Positions 25,213-40,320 of a stretch of DNA of 64,000 nt are shown piece after piece. This DNA is from Rotaria sp. Silwood1 (lineage: Eukaryota > Rotifera > Eurotatoria > Philodinida > Philodinidae). The stretch covers positions 16,593-80,592 of the forward strand of contig CAJNOP010000873.1 in assembly GCA_905250075.1 (NCBI GenBank), read 5' to 3'. The notes under the pieces are model-generated. The model saw nothing but the letters and a program-made list of their open reading frames with translations. It had not been told where the DNA came from and made no database searches. A program made the translations under genes and the position numbers. Every line of letters begins with the position of its first letter. Position 1 is the first letter of the stretch.

Positions 25213-27105
25213 TTCATTGTTTCTTATTAAAATACAATCATTTTATTATATTCTTCTCTGTCTACTATTGGCATTGACTTTTTTTTTGATTTTATACAAG
25301 AAATAGAAAACCACTTTGTTTTTTTTTTCTAATATTTTATAATGCATGACATTTATCATCTATAAAGTCTAAAGCAATCATATTTATTTTACATATATCA
25401 AATAAATAATCGTCATGTTTATTATTATTATGATCCAACGTTCCAAAAGGTATACTCACAGAATCTGTTATATCTATCACCGGCATGTACTCATCGATTA
25501 CGAGTAAATTTTCTCACAGCGAAAGCTTCTACATTGATGCGAATTACCTGAGCATTATATGCTCAAGGAGAAGAAAAATAAACCTTCAAGATAAAAAGCA
25601 AGTCATTTTTTTCACTATTGGCTCACGACCAACAACATACAAAGAAACGAATTTCAATGGTGGCAACACCAATTTTCACATTTATCGAAGAACGAAAAGA
25701 CATACTTTGCTGATCGAACACTCTCGCTCTTGTTTGCCCTATAAAAAAAACGCACAACACCATTATTTATTCTGTTCATACAGTTTTTGACTGACACTTA
25801 AAGCATTCGTAAGACAGTATATAGATTGATATCTAAGATTGGTGATTATTTTTTTGAAGATGATGAAAGCTAAATTGTCAGATTTAATTGTGTTTTGTCT
25901 GATACATAGTTGGAACTGGACTGGACTGGAGAAGACCGGAAAAGAAGCTGCACTGAGCGTTTGCCAATTCATCATTACAAAATTGTTGTTAGCACTCAAA
26001 TACTTTCTCTACTGAAAACGATGTTTTTATGACATTTTCAAGTCAGAAGAATGTGTTTGCAAAGCACTCAATAGATATCTGGCCGTCGACTTGACTATAA
26101 ACGATTGATTGTTTTCTCTATATCATTCAATTAAACCTAGATCATATTAATTTATTTTCTTGTTCTACTTAGGTAACTACCTGATTCAAGAAAACTAAAT
26201 ATTTACATTTTTGTGTTAGATTTGTTATAAACTTGCTTTTCTTTTCTTTTTTGCAGTTAAGATAAAAAAGAAACAGATTTGATCTGAATAACTAATTTAT
26301 GTCGATGTCGGACTCGAGAAGTCGACGCATCTTCAGTTCGGATTAGGAGCGGTGGTTTCCTGTTACTTTTTTTTTAAATTTAAATTTCTTAAAATTTATC
26401 TTTGACGGACAGAAAAAGCTGTCTGATTCCAACTCTGCTCTGTCCAATCAAACACTGTATACACTCATTTACTACTATAAAGTTGATGTGATTTCACATT
26501 TACTGATTGAATAATGATTCATCAACGTTATTTGCTATTAGCAATCTGGAGATGAGTTGGAATGTTCATGCGAATAATGCTCTTCGAAATAGACTATTTG
26601 TTGAACAAATAATGTTCATCGTTGTGAGGATAATCAAAAGAATATTTTTTTTTGAATTTTCTAAACTTTGAACATTCTACAAAAGATAAATGAAAATTCG
26701 ATGGCTCTTCGATACTTCTCTTCAAAATATTAGCCTAAGTTATGATTGATAAAAATTTAGGCACACTATTGAAATCAGGAGTAATTCAAATATCTTTTTC
26801 TAGAAATCTCGAGTAGTATTGTAGACAAATCCATCATTCTTCATTCCAAATTCTATAGATATATGACTGAACATAACAATATTTGTATAATCAAAGCAGT
26901 CGTACATGTAATTGAATAATGTAATCTTAGTTGTATTGAAGAAAGCACTAGACAGTAGTCAAAATAATTCATTGATGTTTATAAAAATCATGTAAATTTT
27001 TTCCAGAAAATATACTCATGATAATACAATCATTTCATACTTATTAATTGTACTGATCTATAAATATCTATAAACTTTATTGAAAAAAAAAATAACAAGT
27101 TTCAT
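25213..27105. other. intergenic between convergent genes
   Basis: About 1.9 kb without a credible ORF or recognisable repeat. It must contain the 3' UTRs of the racemase and ferredoxin genes. Confidence 0.5.
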
Positions 27106-29824
<2,719 letters not shown>

Positions 29825-30166
29825 TTGTTTTTTCTTTTTTTACTAATATCTTGAAACAAAAGAAAAGAAGAAGTTTATCTATTTAAGTTCTATGTTTTGT
29901 TTTGTTTTTTGTTTTTTTTTTTTTCTTCGGAAGTTAACTTGAAAACAATCATTTTACAAAATCTACATAAGAAAATGTTGTCCAAATGCAACATTTTGTT
30001 AATATAAGTAATAGGAAGCAGAAAAAAAAAACAAAGAAAAGAAAAAATTCACAGCATTATCCAATTTCAAAGTTACACGTTCTTCGAAAAAAATGGCACG
30101 TGAAAGATTGAAGAAAAAAAAACCGAATGTTTTGTTTTTTTATTGTTTTAATATTTAATTTAATTA

Positions 30167-32165
30167 TTAAACAGGTTGTTGTTTAATATCAACTGTAGTT
30201 GTTTGATCCGATGATTGATTATTATTATCATTTTGTTGTATGGATTTTGTTGTTGTAGTTGTTGCATTATTATTAGTTTTATGTGAAGCATTTAATATTT
30301 GCTGTAATTGTGCTGCTGTTATGGTAATCTTGAAACAAAAAATAAAGAAAATATTTTCTGTAAATTTTTATCATATTAGAATAAAATTTTACATGTGCTG
30401 ATGTCGTAGGACGTTGTTGTGGTTGCATGACATTTGGTGTTGTTGACACATGTACATTTTTTGCCGATGCTGTTGTTTGTTGTTGTTGTTGCTGCTGCTG
30501 CATAGTCTGAAGAGAGAAAGGAAGAGTGTAAAATAAAATTAGACGAAAAATAGTTATTTTTATACTTCAGATACTTGAGGTGCAGCTATTTGAATATATT
30601 GAGTTGGTGCTTGAATCTGATTTGGCTGGGATAAAACTGCGTATTGTTGGCCAGAATTCTACCAATGTAATAAAATATTGTAAACTGTAAGCTCTAATCC
30701 TAATTGTATTAGAAATAATCTCTAAAATAACTGAGATGTTATTTGCTTATTACGATAACTTGGGTAATAGTAAAATGAGAAATAAAAATTTATTGAGTAC
30801 ATATGTCTGTTAAATATGTTTTTCTAACGAGAAAACCGTCCCAAATGTGAATCGCTGATCGAGCTCATATTTTGCCCATAACGATTCGCTCTCTACGCTG
30901 TCCTTCCGAAGGTACGACCGTTTTACTGGTTTTTTTCGACCTCTGTCAATGGTATTTATAAGAAAGTTCAACAATAAAATTTCGTTCATAAACAAGTCCT
31001 ATGATCACTAGAATGTCTTAGAAGTTTCAGTTAAAATTAACGTTTCTTTCTCGAGATATTGAGTTTTCAAGAAGCTCGATTTTTTTACCTTTGCCTTTGA
31101 AATATGATCGTTCCTTGAGAAAGAAACATTCTTTTTAGCTGAAACTTTTAGAACATTCTAGTGACCATGAGATCTGTTGATGAACAAAATTTCAGGTCAA
31201 ATCCTTCCAGACTTCTGCTAATCTTATCAAGTTTTACTTATGGACAAAATATAAGTTCAATCAACAATTAACACTTGGAAAGGATAGCTCGTAAGAGAAA
31301 GTCGTACAAATCCACTCATAATGCATCGTAGAATCTCATAGAAGGCACCTACCTTTATTCAGGACTGTATGTACTACATATATCTTATCAATTATTCGAT
31401 ATGAGAATATACTTACACCAATGGCCACAAGTGGCGATTGTATTGTTGGAGATAATTGTATCACTTGTCCGTCTAATGACAAAAAATATAAACTAAGACA
31501 AATACAAAAAATATATTCTTACTTGGTAATTGAATAGCACTAGGTTGGTTTGCCTGTGGAAGTGTAACAATATATTGTACTTCACCCATATTATTATCCT
31601 AAATCAAATTTAATGATATTCATTATGTTTTTTATATAATATATAAATTTACATGTTTTTTATGAGGTTTTGATTCTTCTCGTGGTACAATATCAATTAA
31701 AAAATCAAATTGTTCATATTTTGTAATTGCCATAGCAACATCATTTCTCTATTATTAAAATAATAATAATAATTTTTAAAAGAATATATCTTTCTATTTA
31801 AACCTGTAATGTTCGTCGTTTACTTTCTTCTGTATGAAGCCATGCACGTAATGTTAATTCATGAATAAATATTTCAGCAGCTTTAGCAAATAGTATTGGT
31901 ACTTCAGCACTTATCATTTTAACATCATCATCTAATTTCATTATTTTTTTAATACGTGCTAATGGTAATTCACTTGCTCGAAAATCCATCTTAGAAACAA
32001 ACAAAAGAATTTCATTATCTCTATTTTATTTCAATTAATATAAACACATACAATATTTATCGATTCAACTTCAGCACGTATCTCTGACCAAAAACGTTCA
32101 AGCATTTCAGTTCCTTCTGTTGGTTGTAATGCTTCACTTTTTTCATTAGTGGATGTTTGTGTCAT
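30167..32165 (-). CDS. NFYC: NF-YC (CCAAT-binding factor subunit C), copy B
   Basis: Predicted 298-aa histone-fold subunit of the NF-Y (CBF/HAP) trimer, which pairs with NF-YB and then binds NF-YA and CCAAT boxes. Exons: 32165-32052, 31989-31804, 31748-31653, 31598-31523, 31472-31417, 30658-30566, 30506-30393 and 30328-30167, all phase-consistent. The histone fold spans residues ~42-125: [12 protein letters not shown] then [21 protein letters not shown] and R-R-T-L-Q-R-N-D. The tail is Gln-rich, with an eight-Gln run and Thr/Asn-rich stretches, like vertebrate activation domains. The 758-bp intron 5 contains a foldback element. Copy A lies 234 bp upstream on the same strand. Confidence 0.93.
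30818..31302. repeat. ~480-bp foldback element in NF-YC intron 5
   Basis: Long imperfect palindrome. The left arm runs from TTTTTCTAACGAG (about 30821) through GCTCATATTTTGCCCATAA and CACTAGAATGTCTTAGAAG to TTTCTTTCTC. The right arm carries the complements in reverse order: GAGAAAGAAA, TTCTAGTGACCATG, TTATGGACAAAATATAAG and GCTCGTAAGAGAAA. The centre is at about 31085. There is no ORF. Identity is high near the centre and lower outward. Confidence 0.75.
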
Positions 32166-32399
32166 ATTTAATCTTATCTAGAATACATTGAGAGAAATAT
32201 AGCATGAACAATAAACACTAACAAATACTCATCAAGCATATTATACAATGAACAAAAAAAAATATATATATATAGAGAGAGAGAGAGAAAAAAAGATATA
32301 TAGATGATTTTTGTTTACATAAAATATTCATACAAAAAAAAAAAGAATAAGATATCTGAACATTGCACAAAACAAATGAAATAGGTATATCTCATTTAT

Positions 32400-33660
32400 T
32401 TAAGGTCCAATTGTATATTGTTGTTGTGTACCTTGTGGACTCTAAAAAAATTAATATTAATTATTTATATTTTGAAAAGTTAATTTTGTAACTTACAGCC
32501 ATTGTAACAATATTTGATGATAAATTTTGAGGTAATTGAATAATTTGACCATCTGAAAAATCAAAATGCATTAATATTATTATTGAGTAAAAAAAAATGA
32601 TTTTACTTGGTAATTGAATTGTATTGCCCATGCCAGTTGATGTTGGTAATGTAACAATATATTGTACTTCACTAACACTTTCTTTTTTCTTATGTGTTTT
32701 TGTTGCTTCTTCACGTGGAACAATATCAATAAGAAAATCGAATAATTCATTTTTTGATATAGCTGCAGCAACATCATTTCTCTATAAGATGTGAAAAAAA
32801 AATTTTTTTTCTTTTATTTAAAATTTTCGTTGTTTGTGTTTAACCTGTAATGTACGACGTCGACTTTCTTCTGTTTGTAACCATGAATGAATTGTTAATT
32901 CTTGAATAAATAATTCAGCTGCTTTAGCAAATAATATTGGTACTTCAGCACTAATCATTTTAACATCATCATCTAATTTCATTATTTTTTTAATACGTGC
33001 TAATGGCAAATCAGTTGTACGAAATTCAACCTAAAACAAAAAAATATTTTTAATCATATTACATTTCTAAAGGATCAAATGAAAGAATGATGAAGAAAGA
33101 GTTGTCACAAGAAAACAATCTTCTTATGATTATCAACAACAGGTATATCGTGTTTCATATTTTAATCTCGCAGTAATAATAGAAAACAGAGATGAAACCG
33201 GTAAACCGACCTTTCTAACCTTTTCAGACTATTATCAGTAGTAGTTGTCAAAAATTTAGACTGATTCCATCTCTAATAGTGATATGAATGGGCATGGCTC
33301 GTTTTATTAGTCTAAAATTAAGAAATGCCTAAGGATGAGTCTCGATTCTATGCTAATTTGATGAACTGATCATGCGATAGCATAATGTTTTACTAGGGTT
33401 CTTTTTTCGAAAATTATGAGATCTAGCATAGTTCGAATTCTGTCGGAAACTATCATATAAACATATTTTTAATAATTGTTTGATTTTCTTCTAACAGACA
33501 CTATCAATTTTGTTTTTTCTGCTACAGAAGAAACTATTTTGAAGTTACTTACAATATTAATATCATCTATTTCATTTTTAACTTCAGCCCAATATTTATC
33601 GAGCATTTCTTTACCAGCTGTTGGTTCAATATTTTCAGCTTCAGCTTTTGATGAGTTCAT
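32400..33660 (-). CDS. NFYC: NF-YC (CCAAT-binding factor subunit C), copy A
   Basis: Predicted 188-aa paralogue of the neighbouring NF-YC. Exons: 33660-33553, 33030-32845, 32781-32607, 32552-32497 and 32441-32400. Exons 1-2 have nearly the same lengths and the same phases as copy B; exon 2 is 186 nt in both. The histone fold is almost identical ([18 protein letters not shown]), but the alpha-3 region reads I-H-S-W-L-Q-T-E instead of L-R-A-W-L-H-T-E. The C-terminal half keeps the V-Q-Y-I-V-T-L-P and G-Q-I-I-Q-L-P blocks but ends soon after (QQQYTIGP) and lacks the long Gln-rich activation domain. The start is the first true ATG; the upstream in-frame TTG is not used. Confidence 0.92.
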
Positions 33661-33910
33661 ATTTATTTTCAATAATTAAATCTAGAATAAACGAGCCAAG
33701 AAACAAAAAAAAAAACAATACGAATTATTTTTTTTTTTCTACAACTATTTCATATAAATAATTTTTTCTTGTTTTATCTGAATTAATTAACATATACACA
33801 CACACATAAACAATAGAATTTTAACGATTGCACATTACTCCCATTTTTTTTTTTTGTTAATGGAACAACTTTGATTTTCATATTTTATAGACTGTTCTTA
33901 TTTACATAAA

Positions 33911-36900
33911 TTAGAATGAATGATTACTTTTACTTTCATCAATATCATTTATTTGTCCAGGTAAGATATCGGGACGCATTCTTTCAATATCATCTAATGG
34001 ACTAGTACTACATAGTAAATCATCATGACTTCGTGCTAATGGACAACATAATGGATCGGAATTCATTGAACCAACAGATGCTGAATTTATATGTTCACAC
34101 CAAGATTTATCTATTGGAATTTCATCACAGACCATTAATAAATTTGATGATGAAGAATATTTCTAATAGAAAATTGTAAAAAAAAAACAAAAGTTTTATT
34201 GAACAAATATTCGATAAATATTACTTTCGGAGGTGATTGATTTACTTGACGTTGATGATTATGATGATAATTTCGAAGAATATTAGCAAATGCTCGCATT
34301 TCTTTTGGATATGGTGTTGGATTACGAACAAGTTGTCGCTGAGAAGAAGAAAAAAAGCGACCAGTAAAATTAATATCAATAAAAATCAAAACTATTTTAC
34401 TGGTTCATCAATTATATCATTAGCAAAACGAAGTGTTATTGGACGATGTGTATAATCAATTGTTTGTTCGGCAATAAATCGATTTTCTACAAAATACAAA
34501 AAAATTTTTTTTTTTTTCATATCAATATTTTATATAACAAATTATTCATACTTGATGTATGTCGATTCATTGAAGGATCAGTTTGTGGTAAAAGTATACA
34601 TGTAAGTACACGTTGACCTGTTGTTGGATGACGTTCTTGTTCGAAAGCAATTAAAGGTTTTGCCTAGAACGAAAAAAAAGCAACGAGTCATAAGAAAGTA
34701 GCAAAAAAAAATAATAATCACTTGAAAAACTGCTTTACATTCAAAAGTGATAAATGAAATTATATATACGGATATCAAATGTAATAGGAAAGATGAAAAA
34801 AACTATCTTGTAAAATATTTGATTTTTTTTTTGTTTTGATTACAAACTAACGAGGGAACATATTTAGGTGCCGGACGCCGTTCGAGTCCAGATTTTGATC
34901 TGAAATTTTCAACTCAAACAAACGATCCTTTATCGAAATATTGGATTTTCATATAAACTCGATTTTGAAGACAAGTCAATGAAACGCGACCACCTAAATA
35001 TGTTCCTTCGTAATATAAAATCAATATTGAAAGCTTTAATGAGGATCATCGGATAAGAATAGACTCAAATCTGTTCATTCGATACATTTTTTTACGCTTA
35101 TTCAGAAACACTCATTGACATTTGCTTGATCGAAAGAAATATGAGTACTTGTACACATTAAAAAAAAATGATTACAAAATATAATGCACCTATTTTACAT
35201 ATTGATAGAGCAATGAACCTGATAATTGAATATTAACTACAACTAGTTAAAGACAAATGTAATGAGAGCGAATGTATTAAGCAGACATATTCTCCCAGTC
35301 GGGAACTTCTCTTACTTTTGTTTGAAAGTGCTTCTAAGTAAAGAAAAATCAAGGTTTTTTTTCTTTTAAAACAGTACAAAACTGTTTGTAAGTATATATA
35401 TACTAAAACCATCAGATATATAAAAGTTGTTATCAATAATAAAACTATGCTAAAGTGTATACACTGAATACATTTTTGTACAGAATCTCACTTGAGAACA
35501 AAATATTGATTTATTTTTTTTTGTCATTAAAATATCCTAGATGAAAAATTTTTGGATCTTTAAAATCTAAATCACTGGAAAAACCGACTTTTGACATCAA
35601 TTTTGATATGAATAAAATTTATTTTTATACACGAAAGAATTTCCAACATAGAAGTTACAACTTTGTTCATAATCTCAAGAATGAAGGTCCGAAAAAAACG
35701 ATATATAACGCTAATACATACATTTAATCAATAAAAAACTTACTTGATTTTCATTCATCCATAATGCTTGTAAATTTTTAAGTTTTAATAATGTACAAGG
35801 TAAATATCGAAGAAAATTTCCTATTAAAAAACAAAGAATATTTATTAAAATTCTTTCTCGTAAAAATAAAATCTCTTACCGCTAACATTAAGTACTTTCA
35901 ATAATGATAAACGTCCGATTTCATCTGGTACATTTGTTAAACAATTTGAACGTAATGAAAGTATACTTAAACTTGAACAACTACCAATCTAATTAACAAA
36001 AAAAAAATAATCATAATTCTTTCGAGACCAAAAAAAAAAAGTATTCTTACAGTTGCTGGTATTGAGTGAATTTGATTATGATCTAATGTAAGAAATTGTA
36101 AATTATGTAATAAACCAATACTTGTTGGTATTGATGTTAAATTATTAAATGATAAATGTAATTCAACTAATGATGTTAAACTAATTAATTTAAAAAAAGA
36201 AAAATTTTTTTTTGTATTAATAAAAGTTTTTGTTTTTTTATGTTACGTACTTCCCAATATTATTCGGTAAACGTTCAATTTGATTATTATTTGCTGTTAA
36301 AATTTCTAAACTAGTTAAATTAACTAAAAACGAAAAATAAAATTTCATTTAGTTTAAAAAAAAAGGACGAAATTATTTTATGTTATTTTATTACCAATTG
36401 AATCCGGCAAACTAATAAGAAAATTATCTGATACATATAAATCCGTTAATTTACAATCACCAATTGAAGATGGTAATTCAGTTAATTGATTTTGTGATAT
36501 ATCAAGAAAAGTTAGATTTGTTAATTTATCAATTGACTAAATAAAACATATAAATATATTTATTTTAATATTCAAAACAAAACAAAAAGAATAACAAAAG
36601 CAACAACATCATCAAGAAAAACACATATGAAATAGGTGAAAGATGATTTACAAAGGGTAATAAGCTTAATACCTTATTTACTCTTTTCTTTTACTAGAAA
36701 AATAATAATAATGAAGAAAAAACATATATATATATATATGTAGAGATCTATAAAATATTAACTTACATCATCTATTGATATTAATTTATTTGAATCAAAC
36801 CATAATTCTTTAAGAGATGGAAGATTTGTTAAAACATTAGGCTAAAAAGAAAAAACATTGATTTAAAATAATAAAATTCGTTTTTTTGTTTTTTATTTTA

Positions 36901-37945
36901 ACATACAAATTCAATAAATGAATTAGCACCTAAATCTAATCGTTCAAGTTTAGTTAATTTTGGTAATGTAACAGGTAATAATCGCATACGTGTTGCACGC
37001 ATTTCTAACACTTTTAATTCTGTTAACCTAAAAAAAAATAATTTCAATGATATTTTTATTCAAATCATGTTATCTATTGTGAAGATACAAAAAGAAAAAA
37101 ACGACTCAAGTTATCATAAAACAAAAAAAAAACTACTTTCATATTAAATTGAATATTAATTATAGAGATCATACGTTACTTTTTTATATTTAAATAATTC
37201 TAAATTATATTTTCCTACCGTCCAAAATTGCCTGGTAAAAATTCTAATAATGTATCATTAAGATATAATTCTTTTAAATTAATTAACATTGTTAATCCTT
37301 CACATAATCTAAACAAAATAAATTATTTATATATTAAAAATAAAAAAAACAAGTCAACTAACCTTTCTAATCGATTTGAACTACAATCAACTGATGTTAA
37401 TAATTTACAATAACGAATATTATCCGGTAGTGATATTAAATCTAAATAAGAAAAATAATATTTATATGAAAAACAAAAAACGAAAATATAGACCATTTCG
37501 ACTTAAATCTAAACGTTCTAAATTTGTAAGACTTGAAATAGATGGTGGTAAACAATCAAGTTCATTATCAGATAAAATTAAATAACGTAAAACATGACAT
37601 TGAAATAACCACTAGACCAGTTAAAATACAAAAATATTTTCAAAGATTCTTTTTCTTACTTTTGGTAATTCTTGAAAACAATTTGCTTCTAAATGAAGTT
37701 CTTCTAATGTATTTTCATATTGAAGTATATCTTCTGGTACAGATGATAAGTTTCCATGACTATAATCAACTACTGTTATATCGTCGCGTCGTTTTCGACT
37801 ACTATTACATTTATGTAATAGAGCCAATCTATAGAAAATAATAACATATAATTATGAAGAAAAAAGTTTGTTGTTTTTTTTTTTTTTGTTTAATTAAACT
37901 ATACCGAACTTTTTTGGCAACTGATGATGGAAATGTAAGTGGCAT
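33911..37945 (-). CDS. LAP-family leucine-rich repeat protein without PDZ (Scribble/LANO-like)
   Basis: Predicted 595-aa cytoplasmic LRR protein of the LAP family, which sets basolateral polarity and acts as a scaffold at cell junctions. Sixteen exons, all phase-consistent: 37945-37905, 37828-37660, 37611-37494, 37441-37363, 37308-37219, 37027-36907, 36841-36767, 36536-36395, 36323-36251, 36180-36051, 35988-35880, 35820-35744, 34663-34552, 34486-34401, 34338-34225 and 34162-33911. About 16 LRRs of the L-P-x-x-I-G type follow an N-terminal block ([12 protein letters not shown], then [10 protein letters not shown]). The LAP-specific domain is present: [22 protein letters not shown], then [10 protein letters not shown]. 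The protein ends 84 codons later with no PDZ domain, like vertebrate LRRC1/LANO. Orthology to Scribble, Erbin or LANO is unresolved. Confidence 0.9.
34851..35010. mobile_element. 160-bp MITE in LAP intron 12
   Basis: Terminal inverted repeats CGAGGGAACATATTTAGGTG and, reversed at the other end, CGAAGGAACATATTTAGGTG (19 of 20 match). It is flanked on both sides by TAA (34848-34850 and 35011-35013), a plausible 3-bp target duplication of the PIF/Harbinger TWA type. Non-coding. It lies in a 1.08-kb intron, much longer than the other introns of this gene. Confidence 0.8.
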
Positions 37946-38342
37946 TGATAATATGAAAAAAAAAAAAATATTGAATATGAAGTTTTCTCCTTTCTTTCTT
38001 TCTCTTTATTGTAAGTGGACATCGTCGTAGAGGAATAGCGAAAAATGATTACGACAGTGACATCTATTTTGAAAAATATATTAATCAATATTGTAATATT
38101 TATTGGAAAAAAATAAATAATATGATTTGATTTGTTTTATATATTGTTAATAATTATGAAATGTTTCACTGTTAGATAGGAATCAATTATTGTAACTATA
38201 CTTATGTGACATTTCGTGCAACTATGCTTCATTCTTGATATTGACTATCTTTGCTAATCATATCTTTTTTTTACTTGTAAAATTTCGGAGAAATAGATTT
38301 TTTTTTATTACTGAATTTTTCAGCGAAATTTTGTAGTTACGC

Positions 38343-38555
38343 TCTCGTTACTTTCCAAGTTGACTTTTTGAGTTCCGACTTGAAATTTTACATATATAAT
38401 ACTCTTAATGGAACTAGTTCATTCTGAAAGTGTCAGGTTTTTTTATTGCTTCTAATTTGATGAAGAAAGTTAAAACTTTCAGAATCAACTAGTTCTGTTA
38501 ACAGTATTAGTTTTTCAAAGTTTCAAGTCAAAACTCAAAAGTAAACGTTCCACGT
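38343..38555. repeat. ~210-bp foldback (imperfect palindrome)
   Basis: The left arm includes GACTTTTTGAGTTCCGACTT and AACTAGTTCATTCTGAAAGT. The right arm carries ACTTTCAGAATCAACTAGTT and then AAGTCAAAACTCAAAAGTAA. The centre is near 38450. The arms are about 75-85 bp and roughly 75-80% complementary by eye. No ORF and no target duplication could be assigned. Confidence 0.7.
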
Positions 38556-39060
38556 GAACTGATATGATAAGAACGAAGGCCTGGAAAATCAAATCATTTT
38601 AAACTTTTCCACACTCGCCAACACTCATCAAATAAACATAAACTTGAACCAGAAATGATTTAGCATCTGAAAAAGTTCCCTTAGGAGTATTCCACAGTTG
38701 AAAACTGTCTATGGATTATGTTTAGAATCAAACAATTGGTGAAGAAGTTTGAGAATTTTAAGTCTATATCAACGGTTATATTTGAGAAAGTATGCAGCTT
38801 TACGCGTCCATCTGTGATGTATTATGACATGCCTTATTAAATAGTGAGTTGATATTCTAACAAAAGTTCCAGGAAAAACTGGCAATAGAATTGCATGGTT
38901 TATAAGTCGTTATTTTTTAGCATAATTACAAGTAGATTTTTGCTCCTATTGCAACAGAAGGTCTGTAGTATATAGTAAGCATATAATACTACGATAACTG
39001 CATACTGTGTAATGCATATAATTAGATTTTCAATTTGAAATATACATTTTTCTTAACGAC

Positions 39061-39121
39061 GTGAGTGTTTCGTGTGTGTGCGTATGGGACGCTGAAGATG
39101 CAATCTACACCCACACTCTCA
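39061..39121. repeat. telomere-like hairpin H2
   Basis: GTGAGTGTTTCGTGTGTGTG on the left, CTACACCCACACTCTCA on the right, centre ~25 bp. The arms are imperfect. Confidence 0.5.
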
Positions 39122-39240
39122 AAATCATGGCAGATTCAATGACAGCTATAACTTAGGTTTAGATCTTAGAAATTGATTTTGTCTTCTGACTGTCCACTGT
39201 GCATCCAGGGGAGAATTGAAAAAGTAAATACAAAATGGCA

Positions 39241-39298
39241 GTGGCGTGGGTGAGATGCGGATGTGTTAAAACAAAACACACCAACTTCCACATCCGCC
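39241..39298. repeat. telomere-like hairpin H3
   Basis: GTGGCGTGGGTGAGATGCGG then ATGTG on the left; CACACCAACTTCCACATCCG then CC on the right. The inner GTGTT/AACAC pairing and the outer GCGGATGTG/CACATCCGC words are complementary. Confidence 0.55.
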
Positions 39299-40164
39299 TT
39301 GAATCTTGACTTTTTGTCTCCTTTCATATTATCTGAAGAGAAAACTTTTTTTTTTATCTTACGATCTTTCCATTTATTAATTTTTATTACAGATCAATGT
39401 TAAGCAAAAAAGGAAAACTATTCTCGAAAATAACATATGTTTTTATGATTGCCATAAATATGAAAAAAACCAACTATTTGTACTATGACCAGTGATGTGT
39501 GCCGTAAATCACGAAGAATTTTCATCGCTCGACATGCTGTAGCACTAGCCAGTTAATCGAATACAAACGAGCCAACGAGAAAACTGAGTATCTTTCAAAA
39601 CCAGTAGAACTATTGATAAGGATTTTCAAGATATTTAGATGGAATCTTATTTGATGATGTCGTAGTTAGAGCTATTATGTAGAGAGAGTTGAAGCATAGA
39701 ATAGTGTTGATAAGATTCATATGCATGTAACTACTAATATTGTCTACAAAAACTGTTAATGATAATGAATATTGTTCTATAAATAAATAGATACCAGTAA
39801 AAAAAATTAGACACAAGCATTTATCGACAGTTGTGAAAGATTTATTGAAGTGATTATTTCAGCTATTGAGTGGTTAACTAAATAGTCTTTTTTTCTAACA
39901 AAGAAACACACACAGATATTTGCTTGCAAAAGTCCACTCTTCAGATTTACGTACCACCGACCAGCCATTAATTTCAGATAATGATGATGGAATGGTCTCC
40001 AATGACGTTGTGTGTATGAACTGTGACTACAAACTCAGATCAACACATACTATTAATATAAGGCACTGTATGTGTTGTAGTCGAGCACGCCATTCATTGA
40101 TGCATGGAGCTCATCAGGTTAGGATCTAATTCTACATTTTTTACTCGACAAGTATACTCCGTTA

Positions 40165-40320
40165 TGTGGGGTGTGTCTGGGTGTGTGGGTGTAGGAGTGT
40201 GGGTGGGGGTGTGGGTGAGGGTGTGGGTATGAGGAACAGCATATCCACACCCACTACCACCCCACGCCCACATCCACACCCCCACTCACACCCACAGCCA
40301 CACATCCACCCACACCCTCT
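40165..40320. repeat. telomere-like hairpin H4 (large)
   Basis: About 70 bp of TGTGGGGTGTGTCTGGGTGT-type sequence is followed, after GAGGAACAGCATAT, by about 85 bp of CCACACCCACTACC / ACCCACATCCACACCCCCAC-type sequence. The two halves are reverse complements in composition and in many blocks (GTGTGGGTGGGGGTGTGGGTG against CACCCCACGCCCACATCCAC). No TA flank is evident. Confidence 0.75.
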
